Position numbers and translations under genes: made by a program. Positions 46,516 through 55,842 of a stretch of 64,000 nucleotides of DNA are shown here, piece after piece (position 1 is the first letter of the stretch; each line of letters opens with the position of its first letter). Under the pieces are notes generated by a model. The model ran no database searches, was not told the origin of the DNA, and was given only the letters and a program-made list of their open reading frames with translations. Origin of the DNA: Tomocerus qinae (taxonomy: Eukaryota > Arthropoda > Collembola > Entomobryomorpha > Tomoceridae); assembly GCA_020055645.1 (NCBI GenBank), contig CM034546.1, positions 134,375,875-134,439,874 on the forward strand, read 5' to 3'.

Positions 46516-47615
46516 CTAAAAAAAGGAAATCCATGCTTAATTAGTCATTCCATTTACTCGACAGTATGACTCCATGATATTTTTTCCAAATCTAACCATC
46601 AACCAAAGGTTCCAATGTCAAAGACTTGCAAAATTCACGTTAATTTTGTCTATAAATAATATTATATCAAATAATTAGTGCTTAGGAAAGTTGGGGTTGA
46701 TAAAAATTGAGATTAGGCCATAAACTACGCATATAATATTCTGGTTTAGGACTGAATTGAATGATATAAGACAATTAGGCAATATATGAATCAGAAATAG
46801 CCTATGAAGTTTGGAGATAAATTGGGTTCACAAATTTGCGCTCTGACAGAACTGTGACTGGAATGGCTGATCCCTGATATGGTCGTAAGTAAACCAATTA
46901 AATTTGAGTGCAAGCACCTTATAATATCTGTGTATACGTAGATGATATTATAATGAATAAATAACAGGTCGATAGCATTTAGCTTTTAAACGCAGTTTCA
47001 CTTCATACTCAGTTTATACACAGTTCATTTCATTTTCATGCTGTGTGACTTTCCCTAGTGATTATTGCTTTTTTTTTACCTCTTCTGTTAATTCCCGCTC
47101 AATTATAGTATATCGTACCATTAAAATGAGATTCAATCATACTACAACCAAAATCAAATGGCGATTGGTGTTTTAATTCCTTAAAAATATTTTTATTCAA
47201 TTGGCTTATTATCAAAGAAGTTTATTACACACCACTACTCATTATCATGCATGCATAATATAATAAATGATATGATATAGTATGCATGGTATCCATTATA
47301 GATGAAAGACTGTCATAGTCATAATATAGGAAAATGCATTGAAAATAACTTTCACTAAAGAAGTTTAATAGTTTAAACCGAGTTTTGTAGACCATGCTGC
47401 AGCTTTACCAAATATTTTGTGAAACTATTTATTTCTATCCAAAAATCTTTGTTATGCTATATAAAAGAGCCCATATCTCCATTTTGGTTCCATACTTTAT
47501 TAATAATATGGCTTTAAAATTGCCTTACATCGCATGTTTTTCTAATATATAAGATTTAGAATTATACATTGCACTTAAACTTAAAAAACTAAGCAGAAAT
47601 GTTAAAAAATGAAAA
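46516..47615. other. Intergenic, nothing recognised
   Basis: AT-rich spacer between two co-directional torsin-activator genes. No gene or clear repeat. Confidence 0.5.
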
Positions 47616-48335
47616 TTAGACATAATTTTCATTTCCTTTCAACAGTAGAACAGTCGCCCCAATCCTGGCAATCAGAGGGTCTCTTCTTTCCTTTGATAAA
47701 TGTTTCCAAACTTCATTAAATACCAAAGATTTTATTTTTTCGTCAGAATTTTCTGGCTTCAAATATTTCAAGTCGACCGCAGCAGTGAAAATGTAATATG
47801 CCTTCTTAAAGTCTGCATAGGAGTTGTCACACAGACTGTGCAGATTGTTCAAGACAAAATCACTTTTTAATTTGTCCAGATCATGAAACAAAACAACTTT
47901 TCCTGTGCGGTGAAAAAAGTCTCCAATTTTCGTTCGAAAGGTCTCTGGGTATGGAAAATGGTCAACTTGGTCGGCGGTGAATTCTTCCACGAGAGGGACA
48001 GCTGGGTCGTAGATTCTGTTCAATGCTTGAGCCAAGTGGTTTTCGAATTGCGAATATTCAGCCACATTCCCTGCTGGTTTTAGAATAAGAAATACTGCCG
48101 GTCGTCTCGGCTCCTTTGACGAGGCAACAGTTCTTGCAGTCGAGTAAATCTTAAGCCAAAATTGCTCAGGGAGTCTCGGGTATGTTTTTTCTAGTCTTTG
48201 CAATTCCAATTCTAACTTTGATTCTTCTGACGGACCTCGAAGCTTTGACCACTGACAAGTTAGGAAATAGTAAACTTGGTAACAACCCAAACATTTCAAC
48301 ACGTAACTAAACCAGCTTATGTTAACTGTTGCCAT
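47616..48335 (-). CDS. Torsin-activator (LAP1/LULL1-type) protein, single domain
   Basis: A single exon of 239 residues. A weak N-terminal membrane segment (SWFSYVLKCLGCYQVYYFLT, about 7-26) is followed by QWSKLRG and then the activator domain: LQRLEKTYPRLPEQFWLKI, SKEPRRPAVFLILKPAG (74-90), GKVVLFHDLDKLK, NNLHSLCDNSYADFKKAYYI and the end PLIARIGATVLLLKGN with R224 at the arginine-finger position. The shared EPRRP and CDN motifs show that it is a paralogue of the genes at 43.5 and 45.6 kb, made by local duplication. Residues after the membrane segment are basic, so the side of the membrane on which the domain sits is open. Expected partner: the torsin at 51.7-53.0 kb. Confidence 0.85.
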   Translation of the reverse strand: MATVNISWFSYVLKCLGCYQVYYFLTCQWSKLRGPSEESKLELELQRLEKTYPRLPEQFWLKIYSTARTVASSKEPRRPAVFLILKPAGNVAEYSQFENHLAQALNRIYDPAVPLVEEFTADQVDHFPYPETFRTKIGDFFHRTGKVVLFHDLDKLKSDFVLNNLHSLCDNSYADFKKAYYIFTAAVDLKYLKPENSDEKIKSLVFNEVWKHLSKERRDPLIARIGATVLLLKGNENYV

Positions 48336-49762
48336 TTTATAACACGTTATTTTAATTCGTTAAATTATATTTCAAACCTTAAATGATGTTTAATATCGTG
48401 CATTGTTAAATATGTCAGAAAGCTCATGTGGACGTGTCACAAGATACCTTATCTATCCAAGCCGTGCTTTACAGAGAGATAAATACGAGAGGACATAAAT
48501 ATCAGGGTTTCGGAATCCACACATTATGGTTATTATACGAATTGCTTTCAATCCTATAATATAAACGCGACGTCGGTCACGCGCGTAAATAATTCCGTAT
48601 GTATATATTGTGTATCGGGGAATTTTCGTGCCAATGCACACCAAATGAGAATATAAAGTCGTGATTATTACCACTAGGTTACAGTATTGCTATTGAATTT
48701 CAAAAGTTTTAAGGCATCAAAAATTGCGAAAGATATAATAAATGTAGTCCAGAGGTTCATTTTTTATGTAATACTAGGTTACCACAACTGTTGCTATTTA
48801 ATTTCAAAAACTTTACGAGTCAAAATTTTGATTGAATTTCAAAATACTCAAATGCACTAATTAACCCAGAGCATAGTTCATTTTTATGCAATATGCTAAC
48901 TACATGCAAAATCATACTCCTAGCACGTCACATATTTACTACGTTATATTTAAGTGAATTTCACAGCTGTAACTTATTTTTAGTAATTAGGTTTTAACAA
49001 ATACTCAAACAATATGTTTCAATTTAAGCACCCTTACTCTTAGTCGTAATTCTTCTTAGTAAATTCTGATTAGGTACGTTACAAACTATCTCAAATTAAA
49101 CTTGGTACCATTATAACCTATTTTAAAGCGTTGTCTATGTGTTTATAATAAAATGTCAGCTATTTTGAAAGGTGACTGTTGGGTGATCTATCAACTTAAT
49201 TTTTGCATATTTTAAAAAGTAGGAAACGAACTAGCTAATATTTTTGGCCACGACTGTCCTTTGACAAAATGTAAACTATTATATGTATACAAATAGTATG
49301 TAAAAACACATTATATTAAAAATAATGTTTAGTATTAAAGTACCGAAATGGTGCATTTATTTTATAGAAAATAATTGGCAACTTACCGGCTCTATTGGAG
49401 GGCAATAGATACTTCTAGACCAAAGGTTACGTTTTGAGTCTCATATTACCCCAAAAATACAATAAATTCTTTTTTCTGGTACTAAAATATTAATTAAAAA
49501 TTTTAGTTTGAATGTTCCACTCAAACTTCTTCTAAATCTTCTTTATCGTTAAAGTCGGATCTTCGTCGAAAGTTTTCATGCAATTCTGAGGTGGACGCCA
49601 ATGAGATAATAATTATCTTTCATTTAGACACAATTTCCAAATTTTCTTTTATTGATTTTCTTCTTTTCTAACTATCATAATCATAAGCTGTTCAAATCTT
49701 TTTTAATTAGGAAGCATAAAACCAAGCATTTTCTGAAAGCAAACTTTAGTTATAACAGGTCC

Positions 49763-49787
49763 TTTCCTGGGTCCTGTTACCGGCTAG
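49763..49787. repeat. Helitron-like 3' end
   Basis: An imperfect hairpin (ACAGGTCCTTTCCTGGGTCCTGT, in two pieces around the loop) is followed by TACCGG and CTAG, then T. Same layout as the ends at 12133 and 17482. Confidence 0.5.
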
Positions 49788-49799
49788 TAATCTAAAACA

Positions 49800-49985
49800 A
49801 GGACGCATTGATGAGGGATTTTACGGGCTGAAGCCCCTCCCTTCCGAAATCCAAGAAAAATTAGTTTTTTCTCAAAATAACAAAAAAATCGCGTTCTGTG
49901 CCATTTTTTGCGATTTTTAGACCATTTTTGACACTTTTTGTCAAAAATGTCAAAATTTCGAAACTCAATTCCTTATTCGTGCTGG
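49800..49985. repeat. GC-tipped dispersed repeat, degraded
   Basis: Contains GGGCTGAAGCCCCTCCC followed by GAAATCCAAGAAAAATTAG and TTTTTTCTCAAAATA, the same order as in the copy at 62.85 kb. The ends are not clear. Confidence 0.5.
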
Positions 49986-50625
49986 ATGTAGAATTATAAT
50001 ACTCCTACCCACCCGATATAACATACTAAACTTAATCTAAAGCAAAACCCACCCGACGGTTAGTATCAGTTAGGTTAACATTGATTATTAGAATATTGGA
50101 AACCTGTGAGTACGGTGGAGAAACCCTGTGACCAACCGTGTATTTTTCCTACAGGTAAAGTCGGTTCTGCTAAACTACGCATTTCTTTTACATTTATTGT
50201 GTAGAGCTACAAGGTTTATAACATAAATACCTGTATCATGGATAAAGATTATTTATTATTATGAGCTCTGATTGGAAAATATTATAAATTTATGTTAACA
50301 TGGATGTGGAAGAGTCTTTATAGTTTTAATGAGCATTTATGTAGAAATTTGGAAGCGAAGCAATGTCAACCAATCAATGACTTTGATTTCTACCTTGAGA
50401 AAAATTTTCCTTGTGATGTCCATAGATTTCTTTTTATTACAGTGACTTAAATTGCATGGTTTGTTGACATTTTTAAATGGAAATTGTCACTTCATCATCA
50501 AAGATTATTTGGTAAGACGATGAAGTTGGCTTTGCAAATACAAGTTTTACAAAATACTTCTGTAAATTTACTATTTATTTAATTCTCTCTTTCACTTGTT
50601 TGACCGAAATTACGCTTTCAGATCA

Positions 50626-51135
50626 ATGGCGTCAACAACAGGAAGGATTTCTGGTTTGATGGGAAAGCTGATGAACAGTGAGCTGGAACAAGAAGCCAAA
50701 AGGGCGATACCCTACTCGACGAAGTTTTGGGGAGGGATAGAATGGTTCCTTAAGTGGTTGAGAACCAAAGTGAGTGAGTTTTTTGAGAAACGTTTCTGTG
50801 AATTGTCTTTCGTCGGTCGTTGGGCTGTTCGGATTGGGATGGCAGTCACCGAATTCTCTTTTACCGTTTTGGAGACATTTGTTGGCTACATGAAAATTGC
50901 ATTCACATCTCCGTCACTCTGGATAAAAGCCCACGCATCCTCAGTACTAGCCTGGGAAGCTAATGAATGTCAAGGTCTTGTGACTCAAGTATATGCCTAC
51001 GGCAGAAAAATGGCCATTTATTATTTGGAAGTGATACGCCAGTGCTTAGAGAGAGCAATTGCTACCCACGATCAACAAGCTACTGACAATGATAAACTAG
51101 AGATTGAGGGAGAATTAAATAAAATATTGGGATAA
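50626..51135 (+). CDS. Uncharacterised helical protein
   Basis: Met 50626 lies four bases after an acceptor (CGCTTTCAG|ATCA), so a non-coding 5' exon is likely. The 169-residue product is mainly alpha-helical and aromatic-rich: MASTTGRISGLMGKLMN, FWGGIEWFLKWLRTKVSEFF, GRWAVRIGMAVTEFSFTVLE, then a polar tail (DQQATDNDKLEIEGELNKIL). There is no signal peptide and the hydrophobic helices are amphipathic rather than clearly membrane-spanning, as in lipid-surface-binding proteins. AATAAA signals follow near 51350. I do not recognise a family. It sits directly beside the convergent torsin gene (500 bases between stops), so a link with that system is possible but unproven. Confidence 0.55.
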   Translation: MASTTGRISGLMGKLMNSELEQEAKRAIPYSTKFWGGIEWFLKWLRTKVSEFFEKRFCELSFVGRWAVRIGMAVTEFSFTVLETFVGYMKIAFTSPSLWIKAHASSVLAWEANECQGLVTQVYAYGRKMAIYYLEVIRQCLERAIATHDQQATDNDKLEIEGELNKILG

Positions 51136-51662
51136 CCTACATTTGGAAGTAGTGCAACAATAATTTATGAATTGTGGTTATGGTTAAATTACATTACATA
51201 ATTAATTAATCTAGCAGAATAATCATATTATCATTCTATCAAATAACATTAACTTCGTGTCCACTCTTTTATCCCATGAAATAATTTTAAAATTAAGTTA
51301 TGTAAGCTTATTTAAGTTTTACTAAATCTAAATCATTTGTTATAGTACTAAATAAATAAAGACGTGTGTTATTTTATCATAAGCTGTGGTAATTTGCTAA
51401 ACATTTATTAATAATAAAAAGTACTTTAGAATTTGAGGTTGTAATTTTCGGTAGTGTATCATGTAGCATATATTTTATTTCGGGATCCAGATTTATTCAG
51501 CCATTAAAGTAATAATGAGTTCATGGAAGTCGTGCATGATTCGAGATCGGCTTTCAAACTTTTATCTGGCTTTTGTGGAAGTGCCAATCTTTTGCTAAAA
51601 GAATATTCAGGATTAATTAACAAAATCTTTGTCGGACAATGTTTAGGACTTACTTCTTAAAC
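51136..51662. other. Shared 3' region of two convergent genes
   Basis: AT-rich 3' UTR/intergenic DNA between the stops of the plus-strand helical-protein gene and the minus-strand torsin gene. Confidence 0.6.
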
Positions 51663-52958
51663 TTACTTTATGAATTCCCTTGCATACACAAGTTTTATGT
51701 AAACGTTTTTTGCTCCTTCTTCTGAAAAAATTGGGTTGGCTTCCGGATAGTATTCAAAGAGTTCCCCAACTTGACTGTTAATGGTTTTAAATTTATAAAT
51801 CGTGTAAATATTATTACAGGTAGTTTACGTAAGAACTTATTCATTTATTGTCTCCATTTATCACTTACTTCAAATCAACAGGGTATTTAAAAGTATTTTC
51901 CATCTTCTCATATTCTACTTTGAGACAGTCAATTATATGACGCTTTTCCAAAGGCAGAAACGGAACATAATGGTCGATTAAACGTTTTTTGATGATTTCA
52001 GACCCCTTTAGTCCTCCTAGGAATTAAAACACTCAAATTGACAAACTTTTATGGTAATTAATTTATTTTCGTATAAATTATACGGAAGAAACAATAATTC
52101 ATTTTAAAAAACCTATTTAAAATACGAGAATATAATCTAGAGTGTAGTTTTACCTTGTTCATCAAACACGATTTCACTCAAGTCTTTTCTAAAGTGCAAA
52201 AGCAGAAGATCTTCTCTCCGTTTCTTTTCTGCCGATTGTTTCAAGACAATTTTGTCAATGCGTTCCCCGCCCGTGTTACTCAAGAACAGAAATACACATT
52301 TTCGGTAATCAACGCCATCGATTTTTTCATACATATCGACATAAGGTGTAATCTTATCCAGCATGCCAATTGGCATTTTATCTACTTCGTCAAAAATGAA
52401 AAACGACCTAGGATGTTTTTTGACTGTTGTTTCAATATCTTCTTTCAGTTTTTCCTGTAAAACAAAAGTTTAATTGAAATGGCTAAATAATAAACAGATA
52501 GATTTTTTTCTGTTTTATAAAGCTACCTGATACATTGAGATTTTCAGGGGATCGGGGAAATCTCTTGGACCAACAAATAGTTTGACGGAGGAGTCTTTGT
52601 ATCCATTGTCATAAATACCTTTGACAATAATATTTGCAAAATAAGTCTTCCCTGTCCCCAATGAGCCATTGCAAATAATAACCAGCGCCTTTTTAGGGTT
52701 TTCTTTATAAAAATGATTATAAAGACAGGAATATACTTCTCCCACGGCAATGTGCTGACCAAAGATATCTCTCTTCAGACTATCCTCAATGGATATCCAT
52801 TCTGATCACAAATTAAAATTTAACAAATTAAAACCACAGATATACAATTATAAAACGTTTTTCCAATTAATTGAACTATTACAGGGCAAGAACTAAGACT
52901 ATAAGCATAAAAACAAATTACTTTCTTCTTCAATTTCTTTAGAAGATTTGCCACCCAT
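51663..52958 (-). CDS. Torsin-family AAA+ ATPase without visible signal peptide
   Basis: Five exons, 52958-52922, 52801-52527, 52454-52154, 52016-51869 and 51774-51663, join in frame into 290 residues. Torsin motifs: DSLKRDIFGQHIAVGEVYSC (19-38), Walker A GSLGTGKT (58-65), KLFVGPRDFPDPLKISMYQ, Walker B FFIFDEVDK (122-130), IDGVDYRKCVFLFLSNTGGE with sensor-1 N164, RLIDHYVPFLPLE, and a C-terminal sensor-2 block EEGAKNVYIKL (K276). Torsins remodel membranes and the nuclear envelope from the ER lumen once LAP1 or LULL1 supplies an arginine finger. Three differences: known torsins have Asn after the Walker A lysine (GTGKN), here it is the canonical Thr; the redox-linked GCK motif is GAK (274-276); and the protein starts MGGKSSKEIEEE, an N-myristoylation-type sequence, instead of a signal peptide and hydrophobic stretch. 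An in-frame stop lies 13 codons upstream, so only an unseen exon spliced right at the ATG could add one. Confidence 0.92.
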
Positions 52959-53648
52959 CTTGCAATTTTTACAGAACCAATTGTTGCAATATATTTACTT
53001 GACAGAAATCAATTAGTCAAAAACTTCAAAGGCAGGTTGATAAACATTTGTATAAGTTGTTTTTACGTATATCGATGAAAGCCAAGTTGATTACGTATGC
53101 ATGAATCTAGACTGATATATATAAATGATAACGAATATTGCGTTCAATTCAAACGTTTAACAAAACTCTCTGATCTGGTTCTATTTGTACATCATGACTC
53201 TCATGACAGCCGTAACGTGACACTCTAATCTAAACGCAAACGGTTTCTCTCTTGTAAAATTCAATATTAGTTCTCTATTTAAATTCAAACTATTCCTTAA
53301 AACATTTTTGAATAATTTGGTTGCTTTCGTTAAGTTCCCTATAATTTCTATTCTATTATTTTTGTCTTAAATCCAGCTTTAACTTAAGACACATAATATA
53401 TGTATTGTAATACAGTGCTGCAATGTATGTGGAAATTAATTTGTATATTAAATATCGGGGTTCATTTCATGAAGAACTGTAAATAGAAAAATATGCTGAA
53501 CTAATACCTATGTGAGCATTAATAAACACTATACCAAATAAGTATACCTATATGTTGCTTTTACTCATCATATCTGTAGTGTTTAGATTCAAACTTAACT
53601 GAGGTATGATATAGGAGGTATGGTTTAATATTGAATTTTGCACACTTA

Positions 53649-53817
53649 TGCCTGTTTTATACTTTTCTTTTTCCCTTCACTTTCACGTTTTGTGACGTCA
53701 CTACAGTTAATTGGTAATTAGCAAAAATATGTTTCCAATTTGGTTTCCAACGTAATGACGTCATTTTAACGTCACTAAACGTGAAATGAAGGAAAAATGA
53801 AAAGTCTAAAACAGGCA
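53649..53817. mobile_element. MITE with TTA target duplication (PIF/Harbinger-type)
   Basis: Ends TGCCTGTTTTATACTTTTC and GAAAAGTCTAAAACAGGCA form long imperfect inverted repeats (about 50 bases), flanked by TTA on both sides, the 3-bp target typical of PIF/Harbinger elements. The interior has TGACGTCA-like CRE motifs (ACGTCACT, ATGACGTCAT). Confidence 0.65.
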
Positions 53818-54476
53818 TTAGTGCTTTAAACTGAATCTGTGGCCTAGCTGCTAAATATATCATGGTGTGTATGAAATCAACAGGCGAATATTACCTATAC
53901 TTTTATCTCCAAACGTTATTGATATAAATATTATACAATACACTATTGACCATATAAAAGGAAAAAGGCAATTGCAGATTAAACAGATTGATATGGAGCC
54001 CACATCTGAATTTACAATATCACTCTCGATTTATTTGCGTGACAAAATGTGGAGCTACAGGAACATATTATATTATTTAGTTACTGAAGCTAAAGGTTAA
54101 ACTTCGTTACTCAAATCGATGTTTCTCGATTTAGGAGCCAGCACTTCTAATTTGGTCAGAAAAGTTACATCTTTTCTGTGTATCATTTATTATGAAACGT
54201 TTCTCCGTTGCTGTAGCCTCCTTACTCCTTACAATAGTAAGGAAAGTAATATCCGCAGGTTCAGCTCTTCAGTTCTTTATTTTCTCCATAAACTTGGACA
54301 AGCCGACCTTGACATGTCACATAATTGTCTAGACACATCATTAGATATTTGATTCCTTGTATTTATTTACGTACTGTCGTATTATTATTCCGTTTATAAA
54401 AATCAGAAGATGTACTTATAATACAGGACGAATACTGTCGGCATTGCATACATATACTCGATTGGTTGGAATAGAG

Positions 54477-54702
54477 CAGGGTACAAAAAAGGTATTCCTT
54501 TTTTATAAAAAAGGTGAAATATACTAATTTTCTAAAAAAGCAGTCATTTTTACCTTTTCTACCTTATTTACATGTTAAGTGAAAGTAAATGGGGCTAGCT
54601 GCTACATCAAGAAAGGTAAAAAGGCAAAAAGGACTACTTTAAAAAAATCTAACTCCTACCTTTTTTATAAAAAAGGCAAAAAAGGTCCTTTTTTGTTCCC
54701 TG
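54477..54702. mobile_element. hAT-type MITE, copy D
   Basis: Starts CAGGGTACAAAAAAGG and ends CCTTTTTTGTTCCCTG. The flanking 8-mers are both GAATAGAG, a perfect target duplication, so this is the best evidence for the class. Confidence 0.9.
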
Positions 54703-55842
54703 GAATAGAGATACAACGAATTAAAAGACTTTCTGCAGAAACGAAGGTTGCAATAGTAATTATCAACTGCAGTTAATTATTGATGAAATGTCCAATAAAT
54801 AGATGCTTTTCCAATTTACTGCTCAGGCAGTTAAGTTAAAAGACATTATTACACGGAGTCATGAAACCCGGTTTATTATCAAAGAAATCTGTCTTCAGCA
54901 TTTCTACATTCCCTAAAAGGATAATTGCTTAGGTACAAGTATGAAAGTGAAACACGACTAGTGTGCATACCTTTAGTGATATTCTCTGTTGGTCTGTCTG
55001 TTTCTTTCTGTTCAGCTTTCCTTCAAATGTACAGCGGATGTTAAAATATTGAATCAACAAATATTTGAATTTTAACCTAAGAACATTTTTGAAATTGAAT
55101 GTCATTACAAAAGATTTCCCAAAAATACATCTTAAGTCACGTTGAATAATCTCTTGATAGAATTAATTCAGTTAATTTCAAGCTCTTAATTACTATTACA
55201 TATTAATAGCTAAATACGTCAACTGACATGATTTATTTGCCAAGTCAGTATAATTATATACATGTTGATTTCTATAGAGTAATGATTTGCCATTTATTTT
55301 ACGTGACTATCGACCGTTACAAAATATTATATTCTCGTATTGAGTTAATTAACGCTGTTTGCCACACAAAAATACATTAATATTCATTTAATAGATACCT
55401 AGTGAATAGTCTTTAAACATGTATTGGAACATGAATCCAATTGAGGATGATAGAGTAGGTACCTATATATTTGTACCTATATATTGTGTTGAAAATGAAA
55501 CCGAAAATGAAGATAAATACAAGTCGTGCTATAAGTCTAGCTATAACGACTCAATCAACCACCTTGGTTAAAAAATAAAGTTGGGATGAGTTTCTTTTAT
55601 AATTAAATTCCTGAATATTCCTTGGAAAGAGAATTCACTTCGATCCGTCCAAAAATAGACCAGAGTGAGTAGCTTAAAAGGTGACACGAGGCAACTTAAT
55701 TACTAGACTTTAGTTGACCCGTATCATTTAAATAACCAAACTCCGGAAGACCTTCGTTGAAGTCACTGTCATTTTCTATAAATTGACTGGAAATTAAAGT
55801 TTCGCTTTCACAAGTCAGTGTCAAAACTTTTTCACTTTTAAG

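Larger units (their letters stand above)
48336..50625. other. Intergenic with Helitron-like end and dispersed repeat
   Basis: No gene supported. Holds a Helitron-like 3' end (49763-49787) and a GC-tipped dispersed repeat (49800-49985). The rest is AT-rich. Confidence 0.5.
52959..55842. other. Intergenic with two MITEs
   Basis: No gene supported. A TATATATA tract on the minus strand near 53117-53128 could be the torsin promoter. The region also holds the elements at 53649-53817 and 54477-54702. Open frames near 53870-54350 have no splice context. Confidence 0.45.

Noticed and set aside
54579..54776. Plus-strand Lys-rich frame
   Set aside because: It lies largely in hAT-type MITE copy D.
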